This document shows positions 9,807 to 20,045 of a DNA stretch of 64,000 nt, piece after piece (the stretch's first letter is position 1; every line of letters begins with the position of its first letter). A program made the position numbers and the translations under genes. Below the pieces are notes generated by a model that was given only the letters and a program-made list of their open reading frames with translations, was not told the origin of the DNA and did no database searches. The stretch comes from Acanthamoeba castellanii str. Neff. Its lineage: Eukaryota > Discosea > Longamoebia > Acanthamoebidae. The stretch is taken from NCBI RefSeq assembly GCF_000313135.1, contig NW_004457712.1:262243-326242 (forward strand), in the 5' to 3' direction.

Positions 9807-12392
9807 TTAGAGGTAGGACCCGAAGCCCTCCTCGCTGGTGGAGGTGCGATGGTACTTGACGATGAGGGCGGCGTCGTTGGAAGGAGAGGCGGCGTCGCCG
9901 GCATCGATCTCGAGGAGATTGGCGTAGAACGAAGCCGTGGTGGCCGCGCGCAGGCGGAACTGGGTGCGCGCGCCGGGCTGGCCGCCCTGGGAGTTGATGA
10001 GAGACAGCGCGCTGGGCGGGAGCACCACCTCGCTGTACTCTCCGTCGCTGTTCGGCACCGAGAGCGTCGCCACACCAGTCGCGCTCGCTGACGCCGAGTA
10101 ATCGCCCTAATCGCACACAACACACCACACGCACACACCACGACACGACACGCGCCGTTAGGTTGTGTCAAGAAGAGGGAGGGGGGGAGTCGATGCTTCT
10201 GGGTACCTGTTCGAGGGAGTCGCTGTTGCCGAAGTAGCCCTGCTTGACGTCGATGCTGATCTGGCCCACGGCGCCGGTGAGGGACCTGCGGTAGATCCGC
10301 AGCACGGCCTGCGAGACGCTCATCTCCGGGACCAGGAAGGACGTGTCGAACGACAGGATCGTGCGATAGGTGTCCGTGTTGTAAAATCCTGCCAATCGAA
10401 AATCAAATGCGTTCCATTCATTGAGCGAATGTGCGGTGGCGTGGGTCCAGAGAAAGAGAAGTGAGAGGGTTGCGCACCCTTGTCGCCCACTTTGGCAACG
10501 CTGGAGCCGTACCCGTCGGCGACCAGCTGGCCGACGAAGCCCGACTCACGCTGCACGGCTGACGACACGGCCCAAATGTGTGAACTCAACGAACTGCCCA
10601 GGCCAAGCGAGCAAGGTACGTACCTTGGAAGGTGTACTCGTCGCCGCCACCGGTCGTGCTGGTGGTGGTCGAGGTGGTCGATCCGCCAGTGGTCGAGTCG
10701 CCAGTGGTCGAGGTCGTCGAGGTGGTAGAGGTCGTCGTGGTACCGCTGGTGGTGGAAGTAGTGCCGGTGGTGGTCGTCGTGTTGTCGCTGGAGAGCAAGA
10801 ACCACTCCACCATCAGAGCGCTGTGGCCGGTTGGAATAGAGAGTTAGTCAACTGAGCATGGCTTAGCACGAAGGGGGGGAGCAGGCACGCGGGAGGTGGT
10901 GCCTGGCATCGGGACCCTTGGGGTCTGCGTAGGTGCCCGAGGACGAACCGCCACTCCACGCGTGGCCCATGCCCGTCACCTCCAGGAACTTGATCAACAC
11001 CTGCCCGCTCTCCGGTGCCGTGTCCGCATACTCAAACAGCGTATACGCCTGCAGCGCGGATGTGCGTGTGCGGTGGTGTGCGTGTGCGGTGGTGAGCCCA
11101 GGAAGAAGGCGGTGAGCAGGCCTATATGGGTGGTGAGGCTTGCCGCACCCTTCCGCCGGTGACCTGGCCCTTGGTGGTCGCGGTGGGCACGTCGGTGAGG
11201 TAGCCGAGGGACTTGCCCTTGCCGAGAACGTAGTCGAGGGTGGTGGCGTACTGGGAGACCACCTGCTTGCCGTTGACCGACTGGACGGTCGAGTCGGAGG
11301 TGCCGTGGATGACCAGCACCTTCTGCACGCGCGCCTGGGCGCCCTCCTGCGCGTAGGCGCCGGCGCCCTGCTTGGCGGGGGAGGGGCCGCCGCTAGACAT
11401 TGCCGTGTAGGCCCCGATCACCGACTCAGCCGCCTTCCACTCCAAGCCTGCGCCCACCGCCAGGCCCGCAAACACCTCCGGATACGCTGCGGCCATTCCC
11501 ATCACCATCACGTTCACATTAGTCACCCTTTCTCACACAACACGCAATACATGATACACGATACGACACACGCGACACACAACACACGACACAAAGAGAG
11601 ACCAAGGGTCGCGGGAGGATACCAACGGCGACCAGGACGGACTGGGCAGCGCCGGCAGAGAGGCCGCCGACGAACACGCGGGACGAGGAGACGTTGTAGG
11701 AGGAGATGACCTTGGCCGTCATGTCGGCGATCAACTTGTTGTCGCCATTCCGGGCCTGGCTGGTGGGCTCCCACCTGCCCTCGCCCGCGCACACACAGCC
11801 GCGTAAGCCATCACCGCTACAGTGGAGAGGGTTAGGAGGTGGTGGTAAGCGCACCAGAGCCAACACTTGTTGGCGTTGGCGGAGGAGGTCTGCTCGGGGT
11901 AGAGCACATAAAAGTTGTACTTCTCCGCGAAGACGTTCATCTGGGTGCCTGGGTGGTAAAGACACACGCAATTTTAGAGAGGGCTGCGGAACCTGTACGA
12001 AACGCGTAGACGCAAGCTTGGTTCTGATCCGGAAGTGAGGAGGTGGGTGCGTAAGTACCGGCCGCGAAGTCGGTTGGGTTTTGGGTGCAGCCATGGAGCA
12101 TGACGAACAACGGCGACGCTTCATCGGTTCGCGAAGGAACGAAGAGCTGCGAAGAGCATAAGTTGAGTGCCACAGCCAACCAAAAAAATCGAAAAAAAGA
12201 AAGAACGAAAACCACGAAAATGAAGACGAGAAAGAAAACGATGATGTGGGGGGGGGGCAATGTCAGATAGGTACCTTGTTGGTGCGGCCTGAAGTGGGGA
12301 AATCAATGAAGCGACCGGCTTGGGCAACCCCCACAAGACAAGCCACCCACAGAAGGGCGAGGACCGCAACAGTGCGGGCTGCAGCTCCCATA
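9807..12392 (-). CDS. Secreted PHB-depolymerase-family esterase with DNRLRE-type C-terminal domain
   Basis: Extracellular alpha/beta-hydrolase of the polyhydroxybutyrate depolymerase / feruloyl-esterase-like (Esterase_phb) family. The ATG at 12390-12392 opens a signal peptide (MGAAARTVAVLALLWVAC, cleavage near AQA). Then come LFVMLHGCTQNPTDFA (oxyanion hole), FYVLYPEQTS, NKCWLW, the nucleophile motif GLSAGAAQS, the acid-loop HGTSDSTV and the His loop GMGHAWSGG, so the triad is intact. A Thr/Ser/Gly linker (about 10640-10800 in DNA) leads to a C-terminal beta-rich domain with TYRTILSFDTSFLVPEM and VLRIYRRSL, typical of DNRLRE/CBM-like modules. At least seven introns are present and the stop is 9807-9809. 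The architecture is common in bacteria, so acquisition from bacteria followed by intron gain is plausible. Substrate unknown; polyester or plant-wall esters are the family's usual ones. Confidence 0.85.
10640..10800 (-). repeat. Coding repeat for Thr/Ser-rich linker
   Basis: Tandem variants of a GGTGGTCGAGGTGGT-like unit (plus-strand reading) encode a run of TTST/TTG motifs joining the esterase domain to the C-terminal domain. Such linkers are usually O-glycosylated in secreted enzymes. Length variation between strains is likely. Confidence 0.7.
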
Positions 12393-12674
12393 TTCAGTCC
12401 TCTTCTTTTTACGTACGATGTCACTCGTGGCTAGGTTGGCAGTAGTGCAGCTGTTGGATGATGCTAACTCTCTCGTCTTCTTCTCGTGGTCGTCGCAGCA
12501 AAAGAAAGATGTGTGCACCACAGATAAGGGGAGCAATATTACGTGGGGAACATGGTAGCGAGATGGGAGTGGATCGCCCTGTTGCCGTTTCGCTCCTGGG
12601 CTCTCGGCCATTTTTCTTCTTCTCTCGAAGGTTCGCGCACTTTGGCGATCGCCCAAGCGTGGTGCGAGGTGGGG

Positions 12675-14158
12675 TTAGAAGGTGGGCGGGCGCTTGGCCT
12701 TGATGGCAGTGAGGCCCTCCTGCAGGTCGGCAGATGCGTAGGAGTGTGCCTGCCCGTCAGCCTCGCGCAGCAGCGCCCGCTCCAACTCTGCACCGGGGCC
12801 ATTGAGTCAACACACGATCGCACACATGACTTGCAGAGTGGACGTGCACAAAGGGCAGTAGGAGGGAGAACGTACGGACGTCGTCGTCGTAGCGAAGGGT
12901 GCGCACAAGGAGGCGTACGGCCGAGGGGGAATTGAGGGCAATGGTTCGGGCGAGGTTGAGAGCGTGGGGCAACACCTGGTTCTTCTCCACGGCCTCCAGC
13001 ACCACGCCCAACCTCGCCGCCTCGTCACCGGTCAACGTCTCACCGGTCTGTCAAAGCGATGGTTAACTGTCGTTCCTCTCCAGTGGTGGAAACAGGTGCG
13101 TACGAAGAGAAGACGGTTCGCCACTTGCGGGCCGAGGGATCGGGGCATGTAGTGCGTAGCGCCCAGGCCTGCCTCCGCGGAATGCCGGTGAGGGGAGTGA
13201 GGGGGCACCACCAGAACGAACAATGAAGGGAAGAGGGTTTGGGTGTGGGCTTTACCGGGGTGGAGACCGAGCTTGACAAAGTTGGCGGAGAGCTTGGCGT
13301 CCTTGGCCGCGATACGGAGGTCGGAGCTCATCGCCAGACAGAAGCCCGCACCCACTGCCGGTCCCTGTCCACGGGGCCATACGAGGGTTAGGGTTGGCCG
13401 CGGACCGCGACACCACCACCACCATTGCAGCAGAGCGACGCACGTTGATTGCCGCAATGACGGGCACAGGCAGACTGCGAATGGAGAGGAACCTGTGGGC
13501 CACGACCACAAGACCCCGACGTCAGGCCGTGAAACCGGCGCCATCACACGTGTGAGTGGGGAGGAAGAGAGAGTTGAACCGTTTGTAGAACTTGAGCATG
13601 ATCTCGGTGTTGTCCTCGGCCGGGGTCTTGGTGCGCGCCCAGAGGAAGTCCAGGTCGCCTCTGGCGAAGCACACGAGCGCGGGCAGGTGAGACGTCGGCC
13701 AAGACCACTTCGTGTCGGTTGTTGTTGTTGCCATAGCGCGCGTAGAGCGTGGTACCCGGCGGAGAAGGCAGGGCCAGCGCCGGTGAGGACGAGACTGCGG
13801 AGAGAGCGAGGCGGCATCGCAGCGAGATCGGCCACATGGGCGCGGAACTCCTCGCCCACGGCCTCCGTGAGGGCGTTGAACTTGTCCGGCCGGTTTAGCG
13901 TCATCACATACACACCTGTTTTTTTTTAATATTTACATTTTTTTACTCGAATTATAAATAGTATTTATTTAGTACCAACGTTGCGGTAGAGATGAGAGGG
14001 GGGGAAGGACCTGAGGGGCGGCCGTCTGGCAGGTGGTCGGCTTCGAGGCGCACCAGTTGCTCGCTGTTGGCAGAAGAGCCGGCGGTGCTGTAGAAGCGGG
14101 CCAGCGCACTGGCGCAGGAGGGGCGGGCGTGCCGCAACCGGAGAGAAGCTCGCTGCAT
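12675..14158 (-). CDS. Mitochondrial crotonase-fold (enoyl-CoA hydratase/isomerase) protein
   Basis: Enoyl-CoA hydratase/isomerase superfamily member with a mitochondrial presequence: the first exon (about 14012-14158) starts MQRASLRLRHARP and is rich in Arg/Ser/Ala. Exon 2 gives VYVMTLNRPDKFNALT. The CoA oxyanion-hole segments are present as PAFSAGGDLDFLW (rebuilt across the intron at about 13752) and INGPAVGAGFCLAMSSDLRIA, followed by LGLHPGLGATHYMPR, TGETLTGDEAARLG and a C-terminal helix ending AKRPPTF at 12675. The two glutamates that catalyse hydration in rat crotonase (Glu144 in GGCELA, Glu164 in QPE) correspond here to Cys and Phe, so hydratase activity is doubtful. Introns are short, except that the first is very AT-rich (13918-13972). 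Superfamily certain, reaction unknown. Confidence 0.85.
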
Positions 14159-14572
14159 CACTTGTCCACGACTGCAAAGATCTTCTGTTCTGTGTCGTCC
14201 TTGTCCGGAGCGGCAGTTCGAAGAGGAAAGAGAGGGAAAAGCCAGAAGAAAAGAGAAAAAAACGACCGAGCAAGCAGCAAGCATGCGGGCCACGGCAGGA
14301 AGACACGGCACAGTGGGGGCGCTGGCCCGGGGGCACATGAGCACCCAGGCAGCCAGCGGCCCGCTCACACGCTCGTCATCGTTCCACCTGCGCTGCGGCA
14401 CCAGCGGCCTCTTCGCTGCCGCCCCTCTCCGGAGCCGTCTCGTGCCATGCCCCCAACGGGTTCGTGCGCACCTCCTCCCCCTTTGCTTGGTGACACCCCC
14501 TCCCCCTTTCTAGTAGGCTGACCTGTGCCGAGACAGGAGGGAGGTTGGCAGCTGCGTGCAGTGGTCCGCCGC
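14159..14572. promoter_or_regulatory. Divergent intergenic region between crotonase and MORN genes
   Basis: This 414-base stretch lies between two divergent start codons. It has a purine-rich tract on the plus strand (about 14218-14276, GAAGAGGAAAGAGAGGGAAA and similar) and GC-rich flanks. Short frames are open but none looks like a protein. It presumably contains both promoters and leaders; no particular site was recognised. Confidence 0.4.
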
Positions 14573-16294
14573 ATGTCCACGGAGTCCTCCGCGCCGTCGT
14601 CTGAGCGCCAGGCCGCTGCTGCGGGAGAGGGGGGCCGGAAGGTGGTCAGCCGCCGCAGTCCCGATGGGGTCCAGTACCAGGGCGAGGTGCGGCCAGCCAC
14701 CACACGCGCGCCTCCTCATGTCTACCTTCCTCACGTGTGCACGTCGTTGCGCTGCAGGTGAACGAGGCGATGGAGGCAGATGGGGAGGGAGTGCTCATCC
14801 AGGCCAATGGCGCCTACCACGAGGGACACTGGCGCAACGGAGCTCCCCACGGTGCACCTCTCCCCTTGGCACCACACACTCCGAGCAGAGGAGGGTGGTT
14901 GGCATCATCACGGACTCATGCGGGCGTTCGGTACCAAGGTTGGGGTCGGAGCGTGGGGGCGGACAAGTGGACCGAGGACGACGGGGAGTGGGTGGCGGGC
15001 GAGCTGCACGGGCGGGCCACCCAGCGCCTGCGCCTCGACGCCAACCTCACCGCCACCTTCGACGGCGAATTCGAGCGCGGCATCCGCAAGCGGGGCACCC
15101 TTCGGGTACCCACCACCACCGCCACCACCACCACACGAGCACGACGCCTCATAGGGAGCGGGTGGTGGGGTGGCAGGTGAGTGACGGCCGGGTGTACGCC
15201 GGGGAGTGGACGCCGGCCGGAGCGCTGCGCTGCGGCAAGTACGTGGCCCCGATCGACGGCCGGCACCGGAACGTGATGGTGGGCGAGTGGCTCGAGGCCG
15301 GCGTGTTCGTCGGCCGCGTAAGCCTCCTCCGCACCCCGCCGCCGCCGGCCAGCGACGGCCCCGCGGCCTCTGCGTCGTCGGACCAGCAGCCGCACACGCC
15401 GGCAAAGGAGGAGGCCGCAGAGCCGTCGGCCGCGAGTGAAGAGGCGGAGACGGAGGGCGAGGTGGTGGAGGTGTCGGAGGGACGGTTCGACCGGGGCCTC
15501 CTGCGGCACGGCCGGCGCGCGGTCACCGGGGCCGATGGGAGCGAGGTCGTGTACGAGGGCCAGTTCGACGAGCACGGCGTGCTGGTGCAGGGCGCCCGCA
15601 CACAGATCGCTGCGGGCGCGAGCTCCTTCGCGCTGCTCGAGGAAGGCACCTTCCGCGACGGTACGGCTCAACCGTGTCTCATCGTGTCCAGCGCTGTGGT
15701 GGTTGAAGCGCTCACCGCGGACTGCGCCTGTGACATGTAGGCTGTCTGGTCAAGGGCAAGCAGACGATGGAGGGCCACGGCGAGGCCGAAGGTGAGTGGA
15801 ACCCAGAGACCGAGGAGTTCGTCGGTACGGCGAAGAGCACCGCCGGCACGCTCGAGGAGGGCACGTTCGTCAGGGGCCGACTGATCAAGGGCAAGCGCAC
15901 CCTCGGTACGCCCTTCTTGGCTTGTCCATGACTGGCCGAGCGACCATAGCCCGGCCGACTGATGTGGCGTGTATGCGTGTACGGTGGGGCGGCAGCGGAT
16001 GGGCGGGTGCTGGAGGGCGAGTGGGAGGCCGGACCGCAGGCCACGCGGTTCAAGGGGCGTGCGCGGGTGGGTGACGTGGAGATGGAGGGCCAGTTCGAGG
16101 GCGACCACCTTGAGGGCGAGGGCAAGCTGCACGACCACGCCACCGGCCGCCGCATCGAGGGCCACTGGCAGAAGGGCGACCTCGTGCGCGGTCGCGTGCT
16201 CCACCCCGACGGCCGCGTCGAAGAGGGCGACTTCCACAAGGGCAAGATGATGCGAGGCCGCATCCTCCACCAGTCCACGCGGCGAGACAGCTGA
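14573..16294 (+). CDS. MORN-repeat protein
   Basis: Membrane-occupation-and-recognition-nexus repeat protein, a class that usually scaffolds membranes or phosphoinositide signalling. The chosen start is MSTESSAPSSE at 14573; an in-frame ATG at 14525 is possible but looks like leader. Five or six exons follow. Degenerate MORN units run almost throughout: DGVQYQGEVNEAMEADGEG, ANGAYHEGHWRNGAPHG, GEWVAGELHGRATQ, DGRVYAGEWTPAGALR, YEGQFDEHGVLVQG, EEGTFVRGRLIKG, DGRVLEGEWEAGPQ, MEGQFEGDHLEGEG and HWQKGDLVRGRVL. An Ala/Glu/Pro-rich linker lies near 15350-15460. There is no kinase or other catalytic part, unlike plant PIP5K. The stop is TGA 16292-16294. Identity as a MORN protein is good; role unknown. 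Confidence 0.8.
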
Positions 16295-16378
16295 AAGCCA
16301 GCAGCATGGCCCACTCACCACCCCAAGAAAAGTTGTAGGATGTTGTTGCGAGCTGGTGGTGGAAAGAAGGCCTCGGAC

Positions 16379-18932
16379 CTATGTCGTCTTGGGACTTGGA
16401 CGAAAGACAGCGTTCCAGTTGAGGGTGGGGAAGATGGTGCAGACAGCGTCCTTGAGGCTGCCGAAGTGGTAGACCAGGTTCCAAAACAAGTCCGTCCTGT
16501 CCACATTGATGACTCCGTTTCGTGAGCTGCCGAGACATTGACCACATGCACACGACACACGCACAGCGGCCGCGCGCGAGAGACAGAGCGCAGTGCGCAC
16601 CGTTCTTCGGCAAGGAGGGTTATGGTGAAGCTCTTTCGCCCGCCCTGCTTGTAGCGCTCCTTGGCCACGGCCTCGAGGCGGACCTTGTCGAAGAAATGCA
16701 CACGCTCCTTGCGGTCCTCCTTCTGCTCTCGGCCCACCGAGAAGGTCACCTCCACGCTGGGCGCGAACACATGCTTGCACGAGGCGCAGCGCGTCTGCGA
16801 GGCCTCGGCCGAGTCCTGCATGCCGCTGGTGATATCGCTCTTGGACATCCACGTCGCACACCCCGGGCAGTTCTCCCCGAACACGAAGCGAGGCGTCTGT
16901 GTGAACGACCATGATGAGTAAGTCGATCATCGTAAAAGAAGGAACAGCAAGAGACTGTTTGATGCGTACCTTCTTCGGGTCGCTGGCTGCCCTGGCCCGG
17001 CTTCGCGCGAGTTTCTTGCGTTCCTGGTCGGTCATCGCCTCTTCTTGTGGCGGGTCCGCCATTGCTCCGCCACCTTCTTCTCGCGAGGCCTCTGCCGGCG
17101 CCGGTGGCGGATCGGCTGGCTCGGTCCGAGGAGGGCTTGCCGCCGCGACTGCAATCTGCCGGGGAGGAGAGAGCCGCGGCGAGACAGCAGTCGGCGCCCC
17201 GTCGGCGGCGGGCTTCTTGGCGTTGAACGAGAAGAAAGACCGGATGGAGCGGTAGTCGCGCTGTAGCCGCTCCTCCTCCAGCTGCTTCTTGAGGCTCTTT
17301 GGTCGCTTCGCCGGCTGCGTGATCGACGTCCTCCCGTCCTGCGGTCAGGTGAACGTGCGCTTTGAGTTGAGGCGCTTCTCCCCCCCCACGGCAACACCGC
17401 CGCGTACCTCACAATTTTGCTCCGCGCGTAGGAGGTTGATGCCGTCCAGGTAGAGGGTCCCTTCGTCCTGCTGGTCATCTACCTTCTGCTTCTTGGTGGG
17501 ACTGCGGTTCTCCTCTGCCGACGCCGCCGGGGGCCTGCCAGCATGCGGTGCTTGCGCTGTCTCCACGTCCTCCCGGGTCTCGTCGATGGCGCGCTTGCCC
17601 TCCTTGAGCCCTGTGGGCCGACTCGCTCTGCCGTCGGGACCGCCGGTCTGACCTCCTTGCTGCACGCCCCTCGCTTGCCCTCTGCTCGGCCCACTCGCGC
17701 TCATTGCTTCGGACCTCTTTTGCTTTTCCCTTGCCTTCTCGTTGGCCTCTTGCTCCTCCTTCTCCTTGCGCTTGCGCTCTTTCTCCTCTTGCTCGGTTTT
17801 CTCCTTTTCCCTGCGCTCACGCTCGCGTTCTTCCTTTTCCTTCTTCTCCCTCTCCCTACGCTCACGCTCGCGTTCTTCCTTTTCTGTCCTCTCCTTCTTT
17901 TCCCTACGCTCGCGCTCTTCCTTCTCGCTGCGCTCACGCTCTTCCTTTTCTTTCCTCTCCCTCTCCTTTTCCTTTTCCCTACGCTCGCGCTCCTCCTTCT
18001 CCTTCTCCATACGCTCACGCTCTTCCTTTTCCTTCTTCGCCCTCTCCCTACGCTCACGCTCTTCCCTCTCCTTCTCCCGAGCCTTCTGCTGTGTCTCGTC
18101 GCTCTTCGCGCCTTCCGTCCGCATGTTGGCGGCCTCGCTTTTGCGTCTCTGCAGCGATAGCCGGCTCCTCCGCCCCACCGATCCTGCAGGAGAAGTCGAG
18201 CTCGGGGACGTGTGAGCCGACAGCTCAGGCGCGGCGGTGTTGCCGCGGTCGTCGTCCGACGTGCTCTGCGATTTCACCGACCGCTTTCCGACCGGTTGCT
18301 GTCTCTGCTGCTGCCTCTGCGGCATCGGCTCTGGCTGTTGTGCCACTGTCGACCTGAGCATGAAGTCCTTCTCCAGCGCATCCGCCATCGACATCAACTC
18401 GGTCGACAAGCCTGCCAACAGTGTAATACCCGTTACATGCACGGGACAGCGAGGTGAGCCCATGCTGGCCCACATTCACGCCAAAGTCCCCACAGGGAGT
18501 GGGGCGGGTACCCCATCCGGGCGATTCCAGGAGCAAGGAAGAGTTTGCGCTGCTGCTGCGCACCGCGTCTGGTGGGGTCGCGGGCGTCATCGGCTCCTCT
18601 TGCTCCTCGGCCCCGCCCTTGGTTGCCGGTGCCGTCACCGCCTTGGTCTCCTCACTGCTGCCGTGACGTCAGGGCAAACACGGCACAATACGTCCTCAAA
18701 GGATTTGAAGGAAGGAGGAGGTGGCACACCTTGCATCAACCCCTGTGAGAGCAGGTGTCTGGTAGCGAAGGAGCTGGAACTGCAGGTCCGCCACCTCATC
18801 GGTGCTCCGTCTAATCTCGCCTTGCAATCGTTCATTTTCGCGCATCAGAGCCAGAACTCGTTTTATGAGCTGATCTCGAGAGAGGCTCAGGAGGTCGATC
18901 GTGGAGTCACAATCCTGGCGTGGCACCGACAT
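16379..18932 (-). CDS. Coiled-coil protein with C-terminal Cys motif and 'FWNLVYHF' module
   Basis: It starts MSVPRQDCDST at 18932 and opens with a coiled coil (SLSRDQLIKRVLALMRENER). Disordered Ser/Thr/Pro exons follow, then about 120 residues of Glu/Lys/Arg repeats that should form a single charged helix. After QLEEERLQRDYRSIRSFFSF and an Ala/Pro-rich stretch, the C-terminus contains a probable zinc-binding pair CPGC ... CASC within TPRFVFGENCPGCATW and ends with TDLFWNLVYHFGSL. From memory, the last two elements resemble the C-terminal region of DENND4/Crag-type proteins (cysteine pairs followed by an 'FWNLVWYF' block), yet no DENN domain lies in this gene. That resemblance is tentative. 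The stop is at 16379-16381. Function unknown; a Rab-GEF accessory or cytoskeletal role is only a guess. Confidence 0.65.
17740..18105 (-). repeat. Coding Glu/Arg/Lys repeat (charged single helix)
   Basis: On the minus strand this GAG/AAG/CGC-rich tract encodes about 120 residues built from units such as ERERREKEKEE. The DNA is an imperfect tandem repeat (CGCTCACGCTCTTCC-like units on the plus strand). Few hydrophobic heptad positions are seen, so a solvent-exposed single alpha helix is more likely than a true coiled coil. Confidence 0.75.
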
Positions 18933-19094
18933 CGCTCATCTCTCATGAATGATCTAACTCTCGTTTCAGTTTTTGCCTGCGAGTTCCTGGTAACGAAATC
19001 TTTTCTCTATTTTTCCTTCAAGTTTCCTTTTCTCTTTGTTGAACAAGAACGCAAAAAGGAAACCTACGGTCTCTTGGGCAGCTAAAGCAAGAAG
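18933..19094. promoter_or_regulatory. Short divergent promoter region
   Basis: Only 162 bases separate two divergent ATGs. The middle is T-rich on the plus strand (TCTCTATTTTTCCTTCAAGT near 19004). Shared regulation of the flanking genes is inferred from the spacing alone. Confidence 0.4.
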
Positions 19095-19933
19095 ATGAAG
19101 ACAGTGAGGAGACTTGCGGGAAAGAAGGGGGCGCCAGATGATGAACAAGAAGAAATACAGGAAGCCCTTCAGCTGGCGGCTCTGGAGGCCTCCGCTGTGG
19201 TGGACGCCGGGACGCTCAGCTCATCGCCAAGGAGACAGCAGTGGCTGGCGGACCAGAAAGATTACAGCATCCGGATGAACTGCGTCATCAGCCCCTTCAT
19301 GGCGGAGATTGCCGCTGAGCGTAAACTCCCTTTGTCTCACCTGTTTAATAATCGAGTGCCAACATCAGTCTACTTTTTCAGATGTAGATGACCTGGATGG
19401 AGTTCAGGCCTTTTCTGCTAAGGCGTCCCAAAGAGTGGCGGCCAAGAAGCCAAGGTACGAACGTATCAGCATTTGGACAAGGTCTGGTCGTACTAATAAA
19501 GCGGTGGGCAATACGCAGACCCAAGTCACTGGACCCCAAGGAGGCCCAACGCCTGCAAAAAGAGTTCGCAAAGGCGGAGAAGGAACGCCGAAGAAGGAGC
19601 GCAAAGCTCAACTCCTCGAAGATAAAGCGAGAATCGGCCTTTGTCTACATGCCCAGCATGCAAGCTGGTGGGGATTCATCTCCATTCATCACCGAACGAC
19701 TATCGACAAACTCTGGTTCTGCTGCTCAGGAGCTATTCGACGGGCGAACCTTGCGACAGTTCTCCCCGACCGCAGTGCCACTGCAGCCTCTCGCCACCAT
19801 GCGCCCGCGCTCCATGTGTATCCGCGAGCTGGCAGCCACAGCCCTTGCAGAACCCACCACCGGCGACACCTCCCCAACCCCACCCCCTGTGATCGATGAC
19901 GGCATCCCCCCGGCCCTGCCTCCGCGGGAATGA
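19095..19933 (+). CDS. Small charged protein of unknown function with Pro-rich tail
   Basis: Three exons fit. Exon 1 starts MKTVRRLAGKKGAPDDEQEE at 19095, with a helical Glu/Ala region and SIRMNCVISPFMAEIAAE. Exon 2 (about 19381-19455) gives DVDDLDGVQAFSAKASQ. Exon 3 reads EAQRLQKEFAKAEKERRRR, a basic helix, then a Ser/Thr/Pro-rich part ending IPPALPPRE at TGA 19931-19933. The IPPALPPRE end contains a PxxP of the kind bound by SH3 domains. No known family was recognised. The splice phases join the three pieces well, and the short gap to the convergent CARMIL 3' end supports the stop. Confidence 0.55.
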
Positions 19934-20045
19934 AGTGGCTGTTCTCTTTGGTGTTGCGCTTTTGTTGTTGTTGTTGTTGGCGGGTTCGATGTGCCCGTCG
20001 AAGCGGACGGCTACAACTACAGATTTGAAGTCAGCGGCTTCAGCT

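Noticed and set aside
13243..13929. 228-codon plus-strand frame
   Set aside because: Lies opposite the crotonase exons and introns; its codons are the complement of conserved crotonase motifs.
8120..14158. Operon of three minus-strand genes
   Set aside because: The genes are close together but each has its own introns, and one its own signal peptide and another a presequence; pathways are unrelated.
14556..14900. 5' half of a long plus-strand frame overlapping the MORN gene
   Set aside because: It becomes the true MORN frame only after about 15180; upstream it reads through introns in the wrong phase (Arg/Ala/Cys-rich).
17740..18105. Plus-strand Leu/Ser/Phe-rich frames that look like membrane proteins
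   Set aside because: They are the complement of the Glu/Arg/Lys helix repeat; the minus-strand frame continues in phase into flanking exons.
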